Positions 10,800 to 21,402 of a DNA stretch of 64,000 nucleotides are shown piece by piece. The notes beneath the pieces were generated by a model that saw only the letters and a list, made by a program, of their open reading frames with translations, made no database searches and was not told the DNA's origin. The stretch is from Prorocentrum cordatum (lineage: Eukaryota > Sar > Dinophyceae > Prorocentrales > Prorocentraceae). Location: assembly GCA_963575745.1 (NCBI GenBank), contig CAUYUJ010004335.1, positions 857,356-921,355 of the forward strand, given 5' to 3'. The number at the start of each line of letters is the position of its first letter. The stretch's first letter is position 1. Made by a program: the position numbers and the translations under genes.

Positions 10800-12470
10800 A
10801 CACGGCCACGGGCGCAGAGCAACAACCAGCAGAGCAGCAAGCACCATCGACAGAATGGTCCCAGGAGGAATGGCAGCACGGCTGGTGGCATCAGTCACGG
10901 TGGCTCTCAGGACCTTGGTATGGTGTCGGCAACATGTGAAACGGCTCAGAACAGTATGTGAATGACTGAAGTGGATACGCATGGGCCGTCTCGGGGAGAC
11001 CTCAGCATAATCGAGACTACGGTCCGCCTCCGACCTGGCTTGGATTCGAAAACCTGGAACTGCATCGCATGAATCTTCATTCGTGGGCCTCGGGAGCGGG
11101 TTATCTCCCGTCTGTGAGAGCAGGAAAGATACTCGAGTCTCTGCCAGTAGACATTCACTTGAAATTCCGATGAATGAGGAGACGACTAGAGAACGACGAG
11201 GGTGTGACTACGACTATGGAACACCTAAGAATCCTCAACGGAGAACGACCAAGAGATAAGAAACGGGAAGCTGAGGGGGGCCGCTCTGTTCGACTACGTT
11301 TTGCGCAGAGGAGAGTCGCTGCGCAGAGACACGCAGGTGGCAAACGCAGAGGTACATGGTCTGCTCCTCCCAGACTCCGTGCTCTCCCGGTTCCTGGAAG
11401 GCGCGAAACTGAACCCGCAAAACCGCATCAACTTAAGAGACTTGGCCGGGGGACAGGCTGACTTCAAACCGATCCGAGACGCGATGCTCCAATTGGACAT
11501 ACGAGAGCGGGAAGTTCCGCTTTCAGCAACCTCCGCGAACCAGGCTCCCAATACATTCGTAGCGGACGCAGAGGAGAGAACCATATCGTCACCTACAAAG
11601 CAGCAGTCGCAGTCGTCGTCAGGCGCATGACAGTGGATAGATGTGGAAACATGCTTTGCGGACCCTCCCGACGACTCCTTCGAGCTATTAGAAGATGAGG
11701 CTGACGTTTTCCTGTCCGCCGGGGAACGACAAGGACTACCAGAGGACGAACCAATGACGGTGCTGGCAGCAGTGAAAAAGCAGAAATAGGACAGGAGAAA
11801 CGACGTACATGGGCCGAGGCGAGGAAGATGAATGCAGACAAGCGCATCGAGAGAGACTTCTTTGATAAACAGCATGCTTCCCACGCTGGCTATAAGAGAA
11901 CTGCTTCGGACGACCTCAAGCGTCGCTCAAGGTGTGCCAACTGTGGCGACATGGGCCAGTGGGCCGAGAACTGTCGCAAGCCATTCAGATCCAAAAAAGA
12001 GCGTGCTGCAGCAGAGAAGCGGACATCAGCCTCGGGACAAAAGGAGACGGGGTCTTGTTTTTGCCTCGGACAATGCAGAACCCTCACTTGTTCGAGGGCA
12101 AAGAGTTTGCAGACCTGATCTTTTGGACGTCGAGCGGTATCGAGTGGACGGGCATCAGGAAGTCAGAAGACATGATTCTGCTCTTTCGCTGAGATTCATG
12201 ACGGACCATGCGCTACTGGACACAGCGGCAGGCAGGGAAAGCGTTGATCGGCAGAGAAGATCTATACATTCTCATCGATTCCTTTGCCAAGAAAGGGTAT
12301 CATGTGCACTTCGAGCTCGGGGGAGTTCACAATCAGACGGCCAATGGAAGTGGGGGCCGCACTGAACCCATAGGCCGAACATTGGTGCCAGTGTCTCTCG
12401 CTGGGTACGGGTTCGTGGAGTTTCTGATTCTGGAGCAGCGCTCTTGGAACTTCGTCATGTCTTGATCGAA
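10800..12470 (+). mobile_element. Plus-strand retroelement fragment: gag, zinc knuckle, protease
   Basis: A decayed plus-strand copy of a dinoflagellate retroelement. A Trp-rich start (EEWQHGWWHQSRW, about 10860) and GPPPTWLGFENLELHRMNLH lead into gag-like sequence LENDEGVTTTMEHLRILNGE and RPRDKKREAEG. Then come LLPDSVLSRFLEGAKLNPQN and LRDLAGGQADFKPIRDAML. A zinc knuckle CANCGDMGQWAENC (about 11935-11975) has the spacing of CX2CX4HX4C but with Gln in place of His. The aspartic protease site LLDTAAG lies at about 12215; one frameshift later the text continues KALIGREDLY. Stops at about 11172 and 11630 and frameshifts make it non-functional. It ends where the minus-strand element begins, about 12470. 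No LTR or reverse transcriptase seen. Confidence 0.7.
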
Positions 12471-12753
12471 GCCCGCTGGAGGTTTGGTGGATATCAGGCA
12501 CTGGATGATTCTTGAATGCGTTAGTCCAGTTACGTATCGAATGCTTAGGGATGTGCCTTCGGCTTTCGTAATAGTGGAAGCCTGGGCTCACGTCGTTGTC
12601 ACAGCGCATCAATGTACAACTGTCAGCATACGTCACCGGCGGCAGCTTGTGAATGCTCTTGGCCAACCCGACAGAAACTACGCTTCCAATGCGAAAGAAG
12701 ATCCGACTGAGGTACTGGAGAACTGTGTACCTTAGGAGACAGTCGGCCCGCAC
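12470..12753 (-). pseudogene. Retroelement segment after integrase
   Basis: Minus-strand frame VLQYLSRIFFRIGSVVSVGL, then AKSIHKLPPVTYADSCTLMR and CDNDVSPGFHYYES. It follows the integrase C-terminal block by a frameshift and ends near the junction with the plus-strand element. In the polyproteins I remember this stretch lies between integrase and reverse transcriptase, but that is memory, not a search. Confidence 0.45.
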
Positions 12754-13300
12754 TCGTCATCTGGAGTACACCATCTTTGGTCGGGAAGTATCCGCGGGCC
12801 ATGGCAGGTCGCCCCGCAGGGTAGACTGGCTGCATATGCCAACGCAGTCCGTAATGCTGCGCTGTCCGAGCCTATCTCTCGAATGATCAGAGCTTCAATG
12901 TGCTGCGGGTGTCGTGCGTCACCGTGCTGGACTTGCACACCGCGGTTCACAACTCCCATGATAATTTGACCCCTGTCGGGATCATTCCGCGCGACCGGGA
13001 AGGGTCCATTCCAGCCGCCGCAGTCGTCTTTCGTAGTGGCGGGGCGACGGTAGTCAGACAGATCTCTGTCGTCATAGCAATGCTGGCCAGTGGTGGTCGT
13101 CTTGGTCCGTGGTGCACGGCTCGTCTTAGCTATTGCAATGGTTTGAGTGATAGCTTCAATGCTTACCCGGCGGATAGTCTGTTCTCCAGTGCGATCGGAT
13201 GTCTCCGTCTGCTGTTCGTGGTCTAGAGCAGGCAAGTCGGGTAACGTCGCAGGTTGTCGGCCAAACACTGCGTTGCATGGAAAAGAAAGTAAACGCACCT
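12732..13300 (-). pseudogene. Retroelement integrase, C-terminal part
   Basis: Minus-strand frame with FPCNAVFGRQPATLPDLPAL (about 13285-13230), then TETSDRTGEQTIRRVSIEA, GQHCYDDRDLSDYRRPATTK, DDCGGWNGPFPVARNDPDRG and HIEALIIREIGSD. The NAVFGRQP-like block and the basic C-terminal region with a DxxDYRRP...WxGPF pattern are typical of retrotransposon integrases, where they follow the catalytic core and bind DNA. It lies in a different frame from the core at 13349-13723. Confidence 0.6.
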
Positions 13301-13348
13301 GCGGCAAACAGAGCCTCATGCAATAATCGGGTGAACAGGTGGCACGTC

Positions 13349-13723
13349 TCACCTATTGAGTTCAGCCTCCGTGAAGTGAAGTAGGTGTCGTGATATGTCA
13401 TTTCTGACTTCCATAGTCGTAGCGCGTTGTCCACGCGCACGCATCCTCAGCGCGGCGCCCTCTGCCTTAAGGGCCGCCTTTGCGGCGCCGTCATTGAGAG
13501 CACCTTCTCCGTCATAGTACAGTACTTCGGCGGGTCCCAATTGCATCCAGCACTGGTGATGCCCATCTAAGATGCTAGGCATAGTTTCATAGCATGTCTC
13601 AACTCCAGCACCGTATCGAATGCAACGGCCAATCATGCGGAACACCCTATGCTCTTGTTTGTAGAACACCAGGTCGCATTCGCCTTCGTCATTTAACTTG
13701 CCAGGTAGCGCGGTAGACGACAT
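13349..13723 (-). pseudogene. Retroelement integrase catalytic core
   Basis: 125-residue minus-strand block. CDLVFYKQEHRVFRMIGRC carries the first Asp. EVLYYDGEGALND carries the second Asp. RARGQRATTMEVRNDISRHL carries the Glu, 33 residues after the second Asp, close to the DD(35)E pattern of retroviral-type integrases that join element cDNA to host DNA. The triad is readable, but the frame breaks at both ends: a stop precedes 13723, and the continuation HLLHFTEAELNR runs on in another frame. Not functional as read. Confidence 0.7.
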
Positions 13724-14040
13724 GATAATATGTCCAGGCTTTTCCCAAGCCCTGCGCTCCAGGCATGTGTCTCAGACGCCTTTCTATCAAGTTTAGCCTA
13801 ACGCTGTCCAGACCAGCCTTGGTTATAAGATGACGGCTCCTTGGCGTGAAGCCGCCGCAGATGTAGTTGTCGTAGCTCGCGTGATACCGCGCTTGGGTCA
13901 AGGCCACGCAAGTTCTGTAGACTGATTTGCACGTCGAACCTTAACCAGTCTGGAAGCCTGGGGCGAGAAGCAGTGTCACCCGCAGGTGGTGGTGGTGGAT
14001 CACCTGCCTGTTGCCGCCCACGTCTGGCTACTACTTGAGT
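13689..14040 (-). pseudogene. Integrase N-terminal remnant
   Basis: Frames here carry AGLDSVRLNLIERRLRHM and GLGKAWTYYHVV. Together they look like the short linker between a zinc-binding integrase N-terminus and the catalytic core, broken by frameshifts. Weak evidence. Confidence 0.35.
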
Positions 14041-14520
14041 TAGTCGTCTGTGGTCGTCCGAGCTGCCGGCGCCACTTGAGGCGGGTTGCCCCGCAATCGG
14101 GCAACATGTCTGCCTACTGCGACGTCGCGGCTGCTGGCGCCCGCTGTCGGCCCAGCTCTGGGGCCGGGCTTCGGAGCTCGCAGCCGCGCAATTTGTTTGG
14201 CGGCTGGTGCCTCGGAAGCAGCTGTCGCCGCAGGTGGTGGTGCGTCGGAAGCAGCTGCCGCCGCAGGTGGTGGGGCTGTCGGTTCGGCAGGGGCTGGGGG
14301 TCCCTGTCCGCGGTTGTCAGGCAGCTTCCACAGCTTGGCATACTTACATTTGCAAGGTGTAAGTAAATAGCCAGGCTTAGCCTTACCATAGTTCCTTTTG
14401 CAATTTGGACATTCCCAGTCGTAGTCCTCCTTGTCGTACCACCTACAGTGTTCGGGGTCTCTATCGTGCGATGGGGGGCGCAAGTTAACGTTGTCAGCAG
14501 ATGGAGGACACCCATCCCCC
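14040..14520 (-). pseudogene. Retroelement zinc-binding segment with Pro/Ala linker
   Basis: The minus-strand frame reads DRDPEHCRWYDKEDYDW, then ECPNCKRNYGKAKPGYLLTP and CKCKYAKLWKLP, followed by a linker rich in Pro and Ala (APPPAAAAASDAPPPAAT). The Cys arrangement (C..., CPNC, CKC) suggests a zinc site. It sits just upstream of the integrase, where retroelements carry the zinc-binding N-terminal domain. No exact family assignment. Confidence 0.5.
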
Positions 14521-14559
14521 TGATGGCGGTCGCATAATACATCCGTCTGGATGTCGAAG

Positions 14560-15345
14560 GGTAATTGGATCACCAAATTCGAATTCACGTGTGTTCGTGA
14601 CACGAACAAATGGCGCATGAGCATGGACATGATCAGGATCACGATTAACTGCGAACATGTCGAGTGCAAGCTCAACTGCTTCAACGAAGAAGGATTGCAT
14701 CTTCGGAGTGTACTGGGCTGCCCTGGCACATTCCCTGTTGCAAACCGAGGCATGTTGGCGATGGCCCGCGCACCGCTTGTCCTCGAAGGGTGTTAGTAAG
14801 AAGCGGTGGTTGGCCATTATCGCCATAGGTTTTCGTATTAATTCACCATGGGGCTCACGAGGGCCCGCGGTGCATTGGTCCACGCTGACCTTGCGAGTGC
14901 CCTCGCACTTGGCTAGTGTCGTCCGTGGTGGCATTTCACCTACCCAAGTACCCACTGGTTGTTCTCGTAGGTAGAAGCGCCGAAGATCGTCTTGACGCAC
15001 GGCGACCCTTCCGCAAAACTTGATGCGCGGGAGGTTTTCCTTGTGATGTTCATACCGCGTGTCCTAATTGACCTTTGCTTTGAAGTAGGAAGGTAGTCAA
15101 CTTGTTCTGCAGCTTGGTTGTAATAAACCAGTATCCACAAACCGTACATCCAAATAATGCATTACTGCGTCCTGATCTTCCTTGTTGTCATGGTCAACGT
15201 AAGAACGCTTGTCGAAGTTCCCCCCTGAGGATCAGACTCGGCTGAACGCTAATTGTGAATATTCCCCCGTTGCCTCCACGCAGTTCCAGCGCGTCCACCT
15301 TGTCGCTTCGTCCGCAGCACAAGGTTGGGATTAGGGAAGTCACAT
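14560..15345 (-). pseudogene. Methyltransferase-like domain in the retroelement
   Basis: Joining frames by eye gives KVDALELRGGNGGIFTISVQ, which resembles an SAM-binding motif I (ExxxGxG). After a frameshift come SGGNFDKRSYVDHDNK, DAVMHYLDVRFVDTGLLQPS then CRTS, and RIKFCGRVAVRQDDLRRFYL with REQPVGTW. Then KVSVDQCTAGPREPHGELIR, KPMAIMANHRFLLTPFEDKR and CAGHRQH follow. The order (motif I, an Asp-rich step, PxC, EQP, DQC) resembles class I/DNA-methyltransferase-like folds, and dinoflagellate retrotransposons are known to have captured DNA methyltransferases. The catalytic identity is inference. Two in-frame stops (about 15090, 15065) and a frameshift near 15235 show it is dead. Confidence 0.45.
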
Positions 15346-16000
15346 CAGTATGTGTGTCCGCAGGTAGCCCCGCTGGTAGCGTAATGAAAGTCTCCTCATC
15401 TTCATCATTGTCGGAGTCAAGGGGGGCGTCAGTGTACTATGCTCCACATCCAAGGCCCTTCGGGTCCTCGCCGCAGTCGTCGCTGCCATCTTCGACCTTC
15501 GTTGGTGTCTTGCCTGGTTTGATGCTGGCTTCTTTGTGAGCTTTCTGCTTTTCTTTCTGCTTTATCCAGGCATCAGTAGGTGCGCCTGTCTGTTGTTGCC
15601 CATTGTCGGGTGTAGTAAGTGTCGGAATATCTGGAATAGCGGGTAGCGCGCGGCCACGCTCAATCGAGGGGGGGGAGTCGGAGGGCGATCGTCATCGACG
15701 GTCGCAACTCGCCTTGGGCGCGGTCGCTTCCCTTCCTTGCTGAGCAGGGCAGGGGCCGGAGGCTCCCAGCGCAGTCGAGTGCGGACGTTAGTTACTCCAC
15801 TCGGCAACGGTACATTGTAATTGCATCCGGTAGTTTGGTTCTGAACCTTGATATCCTGGATGATAGCATTATCGTCAAGGTTCATCGTCGCCCGGCATGC
15901 CACGTGGCCCCAATGAGGGCAATTCTGAAAAGACTGGGCGTAAACCCCAGTTCCTTCATCAATTCGAGCGCGTGCGCTGAAATGCACGGCTCTTGCATGA
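15345..16000 (-). pseudogene. Retroelement segment of unknown role
   Basis: A minus-strand block of about 140 residues (15562-15987) includes DEGTGVYAQSFQNCPHWGHV, NLDDNAIIQDIKVQNQTTGC and PLPSGVTNVRTRLRWEPPAP, then a Lys/Arg/Pro-rich tail. Next downstream, about 15540-15360, is an acidic segment (DSDNDEDEETFITLPAGLPA). It reads as real protein but I recognise no domain. It continues the same orientation as the rest of the element. Confidence 0.4.
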
Positions 16001-16275
16001 TCTCTGTATCTAATGATTATTTATTTGGCCATTCACCGCGCATCCACACTGGTGATCGTTTTGTTTCGCCATTCCGTCCTCTGGGCGCTGTGGCCGCGCC
16101 AGTCTTAATCATGTTCTTTTTGTTTGTTCTTTCCAACGGGTTTCCCCGCAACCTGGCGCGCGCATTTCCACGGACTGGCTGGAATGCGCGCGCATGCGGT
16201 TGCCACCTGCATATACGAACTGCTCGGAAAACGACTCGAACGATCGAACTTCAGACCAAAGTGACAACATCGCAT

Positions 16276-16563
16276 TCACATGACTTGCAGGCCTAAGTCT
16301 TCAATAGTATCACGTATGGGTCCCAATCTCCAGAAGTAACCTGGAGGTCCCATAAGCACAATAGACACGCGCAAGGCCCGAGCTTTGACAGTGATATTCT
16401 GGATGCGCTGGTAATGCGGCTCCGCCCGCTTTCCAGGCAATCGCGCATGCCAGTCAGCGGGCGTTGTCGCCCATAGCAATTGATAATCTCCCGAAAGTAG
16501 ATCACATGAGTACTGTGTACCTGTAGAGGTCATACTTCTCGGCAGCGTCGCTCGGTGCAGCAA
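16276..16563 (-). pseudogene. Retroelement segment of unknown role (LLSGDYQLLWATTP block)
   Basis: 95-residue minus-strand block with QYSCDLLSGDYQLLWATTPA, DWHARLPGKRAEPHYQRIQN, KARALRVSIVLMGPPGYFW and RDTIEDLGLQVM, ending in a stop. No domain is recognised. From memory the same block follows the protease in other dinoflagellate copies. Confidence 0.45.
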
Positions 16564-16627
16564 GTTGCCCCGTGGTAGCAGGCTTCCCCGCGTTGCTGCT
16601 GGGTGGCATCCACTTGCTGCCCTCTTT

Positions 16628-17097
16628 TTAAATGGCCGGATAAACGTTCGCCTGCAGGTTCTTCACGGCGAAGTCCTGATCTGCGCGCGTGGGTTTGCCA
16701 GTATATAAGGTATTCCTGCGCCACCAAGTCTTCAGAGCGTTGTCCACCATGGACTGAATCGCACATGCAGCTGCCTCCTCATTGATGGCGTGGCTGATGC
16801 GGTGTCCCGGGACATCATGCATGCGCGGGCGCCCATAGGAGCAGGTGACCCCGCGCTGCTTGAAGCAGGTTGCCCCGCAATCGGCTCCATGTCTGCGGTC
16901 TCCTTGATGAGCGCGGGCGTTTCCTCGCAATGAGCATTGGCTGTGATGGTGAAAGCTGTCGATCCATCGGCCTCCGTTGCTACGCCGTGCTCATCAACTT
17001 TGATCGCCAGGTGCCCCGATGGTGCCCCTACCAGATCAAGCACCCTAGCGCCCTTACCAAGGGGGGGCCTGTGCACGCCCGTACCTGGGATGACCAT
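16628..17097 (-). pseudogene. Retroelement region after the protease
   Basis: VIPGTGVHRPPLGKGARVLD then LVGAPSGHLAIKVDEHG (frame ending 16732) continues the protease C-terminal part. A second frame carries INEEAAACAIQSMVDNALKT, WWRRNTLYTGKPTRADQDF and AVKNLQANVYPAI. In the polyproteins of this family the retropepsin is followed by a PGPGGY...APSGH block, which this matches. Two hairpin motifs (16841 and 16865) lie within it. Confidence 0.5.
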
Positions 17098-17129
17098 ATT
17101 TTCGATATGGCCTGCGCGTTCGCCATGCT

Positions 17130-17500
17130 CCTCAGCCCCGGGATTGCGGGCAAATCCTCGCCAGACCCCTCGGCCACGTTGGCTGAATAGGCGTCTAGCC
17201 TCGCGATGGGGGTTCCCCGCAGAGTCTCCCTTGCATGCGCAGGCAGCTTCTCAATGCCCGGATGTCATGCACGCTGCGGCCCTTTGGCCCACTCCGGTCA
17301 CGTATAAATGTCTGTTTAGGTTCAATTTCTTGCTGTTGTGACCATGCGAGCGTGAAGCTCGCTCAAATGTCTTGGCAGTTTTCAAACATATGATGTTCAC
17401 GTTGCCACCGATGTCCAGCAGTATAGTAAACATTCCAGCAATCATGGTTGCACTGTTTGCTGCTAGGGCTAATTCACGTCGATCACCGAATATGCCCGGC
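17130..17500 (-). pseudogene. Retroelement aspartic protease
   Basis: In the minus-strand frame that ends at 17251, MIAGMFTILLDIGGNVNII is followed by CLKTAKTFERASRSHGHN, SKKLNLNRHLYVTGVGQ. L-L-D-I-G-G stands where retropepsins have the catalytic D-[ST]-G, with Ile replacing Thr/Ser. The flap-like region and the GVG step follow as usual. Retropepsins cut the gag-pol polyprotein. The frame then stops and continues shifted toward VIPGTGVHRPP. Confidence 0.55.
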
Positions 17501-18835
17501 ACAGTGGGCAACATTGTGCCACGCATGCCCTTGCGGCGCCCGTGGCCCCATATCCACTGATCCCTCGTCATAGAGGTAAGTACGTTCATGTGCGCCTTGT
17601 TCTCCTCCTCTGTGATGGAGCATTGCTGGGGAATCCAATCAGAAGGGTATTCTTTATACCGACAAGGGCACTCTTGCGTAAGTGGCATGTTCTCATAAGT
17701 GTCCTCATCGGCGCGCGCTGCGTCCTGGCCTTCCGCGTTGACCATCAGCACCGCATGCAGCATGTCACGCTCGGATATAGCGCTAGCGCCACTACGTGCG
17801 CTGACTGGGCTTTCAGCCCTACGCGAGCGTGGCGCGTTTCCTCGCATTCTGCCACGCGGCGCGTTGGATCTCCCCGTGCGCCTGAACCATGCGTCATTTG
17901 CAGGTTGCCCCGCAGGTGCCGATGCAGCAGGTATCCCTGCAATGGCAGCTGACTCGGCTATCAGCGGCATCTGCGTGTCTGCGGTTGGCGTTGCTGCTGC
18001 TGGAATTGGCCGCGCGAATGGAGGTGCAGCATATTGCCCCGCAGAAGCAGCAGGTGTCCCCGCTGGCGCCGTGGAGCCTGCCATCATGGCCGTGATCCTG
18101 TTCAGTTCTTCGCGGAGGTCCCTGAATTCATGTGCCCCGCGGAGTATCTCATCATTTCGGCTTCCCGCATTGCGCTCGCCTGCGAGGGCGTAACGAAACT
18201 CAGCTGTGATCAGTCCTACGCCTCGGCATGCCGCACGTGGTGCCTCGTTAGGGGCGCCATCCAGCTGTCGGGCCACATGTGCCTGCGCAGCGCGGTCCCG
18301 ACAGAGCGCGTGGAAGACGTGGCCGCATTGGAGCCTCCATACCTTATCATGGTATGCAAAGTCTTCAAGGCATACAACACATTTCGACAAATCACAGTCA
18401 CTGATGATCGGTGGCGTAGCTGATGGCCCTGTGCGCGATTGCCGCTCACATGTAGCTTCTCCCATCTCGCAGCGGCTAGGTGGAGCTGCGGGACTCGTTG
18501 GCATCGTGGCAGGTGGCCCCGCAGCTACTGGTCCCACAGCAAGAATCGCTGAGAGACGCACAGCAGGTTGCCCCGCAAATTCAAATACAGCGGGCGCCCC
18601 CGCGCGGTTCATCATGCGGCGTGCTTGCCGCGCCCGATTAGGCTGCTGGCGCGCGAGCTGCATTGAGAGATCTGCTTGCTGCGCCTCATGCATGGCCAAT
18701 ATTTCAGAACGCAGCTCTCCCATCAATGCAGGTACAACCAGCTCTGGACCATATGGATTCACATTTTGGTCCATCGGGGACGCCAGGTACCCGTAGTGCG
18801 GCGCCTGGCCGGGAATGCCAGCCTCGCATCCCGCT
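17500..18835 (-). pseudogene. Retroelement region with RING-H2-like zinc domain
   Basis: Same minus-strand frame as the protease. SPMDQNVNPYGPELVVPALM and LRSEILAMHEAQQADLSMQL (about 18790-18660) precede a linker with several A-G-x-P-A repeats. Near 18390-18290 is KCVVCLEDFAYHDKVWRLQC, then GHVFHALCRDRAAQ. This is the C-x2-C...C-x-H-x2-H-x2-C core of a RING-H2 domain, the E2-binding fold of ubiquitin ligases. The final pair (usually CPxC) reads RAACR, so one ligand is missing. A second linker and RDQWIWGHGRRKGMRGTMLP lead to the protease. A ubiquitin role for the element is inference. Confidence 0.55.
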
Positions 18836-19735
18836 CCCCATTGTGAGCTGAGACCTGTAAAAGTCATCCGGTGTCGCCCTGACGCACGGGTTGTCGAATT
18901 GACTTCCGACCCGAGGAACCCCCGTCGTCTGCGCGTAGTAGTCGGGGAACGTGGCCGAATCCATCTGCGGCGCCACCTGCCTATTGGCAGCTGTCGGATC
19001 ATAGGTTAGGTGGCTGAAGAACGCAGGTCTGTATCCATATCGGTTCGGATGATTCGGCGACGGATTTGCGTTAGGCACATTCTCCCAAGGCGGGGTCAAA
19101 TTCGAATTTGGCAGGTCGATTCCATCCCGCCCCATGCTCTCCATAGCCTCCTGCGTCTGTCTGTGCATCCACTGCTGCTGTTCTAGCATACTGTCGAACC
19201 TCTGGGCAGCCTCCGTCGTGGGCCCCATGTTGCCGTACTGGTCCATGATCACTGGCTGCCACGTCGGCGCAGTTTGTGGCGCTGCAGCACATGGGGATGC
19301 AAAAGGCGATGTGGCCTGTAAGGCTTGATAGAGCTGTGGATCCATTCTCATGCTCTGAAGTCTGGTCTGTAGGCTGTTAGTGCCACCGGCACTTTGTGGA
19401 GTACCAAACGGAGACGTGGGCTCGCCCATGGGCGCAAATACAACGGGTTGCCCCGCGGGAGTAGGCAGCTGCTGCGCCTGGTTGCGCCACGGATCGTTGG
19501 CGAAAAACCCATCGTTTGGCGTTGCGCCACTGGAATTGATACCCGACGCATCGGCACCTGGGCCTGGATCCAGGATCCAGGGCCGTCTGCAGTTGCCCCC
19601 GCTGGATTCACCTCTTGTGTATATCGAGGCATGATGAACCTCTTCTGTAAGTGAGTTCAGCGCGGGTACACGCAGGTTGAAAGGAGTGGCTGGTATGATC
19701 CATCCCAGCGTGGAGGGAATAATGTCTCGTGCCAT
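18835..19735 (-). pseudogene. Retroelement linker region, Gln/Pro-rich
   Basis: Minus-strand frame of about 300 residues rich in Pro, Gln, Ala and Asn: APTWQPVIMDQYGNMGPTTE, AAQRFDSMLEQQQWMHRQTQ, EAMESMGRDGIDLPNSN, NHPNRYGYRPAFFSHLTYDP. Near 18835 it passes by one frameshift into the frame with ASPMDQNVNPYGPELVVPAL. No domain recognised. It joins the Tpt1-like domain to the RING-like part. Confidence 0.45.
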
Positions 19736-20270
19736 TCCATCGGTGCGGGCTCAAACCTTGGCCGTTTACCCCGTAGAGTGTCAGTATACAGGTCATCGAC
19801 CCATGCCTGCCCAATTCGGTCGTGCGCACATTCCTGCTCCTTGTGCTTGATGCCAGTAAGTTGGACAAGGGAACTCACCGGGATGCGGCCTTTCACCCCC
19901 GATGCCATGATGGTACCATTGGCGGATCGCCATACTGGGATACCATCCCGAATCAAGCTCTTGAGGCTTACGAAGATCAGAACCTCGGAGTCCATCCGTA
20001 GGCCTGACTGGATACGCTCAGCGCCAGGCAAACATGGGCATCCGTGAATCATCTGTCTGCCTGAATTGTCATTAGGATTGCTTTGGCTTCAGCATGACAG
20101 ACCGACGTGCAATATATCCGGGATGCTCGCCCATTTGGCCCCGTGCATGAAATAGCGGGGCGCCCCCGCCTCCGTCAAGTCAGCCACTCGAGAGTGCAAT
20201 GATGCTCAGCATCTCATGCTGGACTGCTGTGCCCATTGCCGGGCCGCAGGTAGTAAGTCGGGCGGGGGTC
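19657..20270 (-). pseudogene. RNA 2'-phosphotransferase (Tpt1/KptA)-like domain in the retroelement
   Basis: The minus-strand frame reads APRYFMHGAKWASIPDILHV then GLSC (about 20165-20100). After one in-frame stop (about 20089) it continues QMIHGCPCLPGAERIQSGLR, MDSEVLIFVSLKSLIRDG and IPVWRSANGTIMASG. This follows the C-terminal lobe of Tpt1/KptA enzymes, whose conserved text is roughly HGT...GL...H...SGMR...VLI..D...A..DGIPF.RSANGVIL..G. These enzymes remove a splice-junction 2'-phosphate from RNA using NAD+. The SG[ML]R arginine and the RSANG motif are kept. I could not find the N-terminal LRH by eye; nearby frames (20374-20180) may hold a shifted remnant. The domain sits mid-polyprotein and is broken, so it is a fossil. 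Confidence 0.65.
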
Positions 20271-20289
20271 CCGCATAACTTAAGCTTCT

Positions 20290-21348
20290 TCACCTGGGGT
20301 AGCTTTTTTGCGCGCCAGAATTGCGGTCGATCCTCTCGCATACTTTCAATGCAGCTAGTGCTCAGCATGCCCAATGCCTACCCCGGGGGCAGTTCTTGAC
20401 GGCGCCCAGGATTACTCTTTGGCGGCCCATCTTCCAGCAGACCACCGAGGCATACCCAACTGTCGAACAAGTCGAACGAGATAGCAAATTCCGTTTACCG
20501 AGACGAGATATCGTCTGTGTTGTATGGATTGTGCCGGGTGGTTGTGGTGAGCCACTCCGAGCAGTGGCGCTTGTCTCTCGTGCGGCAGGCTCATAGAATG
20601 GCGGCTCTCGTTCCAGAGCATCGTCCTCAGCGCTTCAGCTCAGCCATAGTTCAGGACCGGCTCATGCCGCAACTGGTTGCGGACGCGCCGACGTTCGATG
20701 GCTTTCTCTGTCGCGCGCGTTGCGTTGCATACAAGTGGGCGCTCTACTACTCTGGCCCTGTGTGCTGGGTTAACCATCATCTGTTGTAAGGTACCAGGCG
20801 TCTCCAAGTAGAGGTTGCTTCCCTCATCTATTTCAGGGGCAACGGCAGGTTGCCCCGCAGATGCAGAACAAGACGCAGCGGGCGCCCCCGCAGAAGCCGT
20901 TGCGGCAGAGCGCGCTGCGGACGAACTTGCACTTCCAGATGGGATATTATTCCTTTCGCGGATATCAAAGTGCTGGCAGCCGCTCACCTTCGGAGCTGTT
21001 CCTGGTGCCTTGGATATAATCTGGGGCGCCACCCCTTCCGCATCCGGCTGCGAGGCGCGATGCATTGATGCGCCGTCCAACGATGGCGACCGGCCAGCCC
21101 CCCGATGGGCTCCGCCAGGAGCGGGGCCGCGTAGCCTAGCGTGCCCCTTCGGCCTGGGCGCGCTGCCGCCCTGGAACGCGGCCGCTGCGGCCGCCGCGGC
21201 TGGCCCACTGGAGCATGATCTACGGGCAGGTTTACACGCAGATATTTGCGCTTTCGTTCCTCCAGGGTCAGCCTCTACCAAGCCGGTCCTCTTCATCGAC
21301 CCAGGTGACTTTGGCGTGCTTGCTGATGGGGCACTCGACGATGGAGAT

Positions 21349-21402
<54 letters not shown>

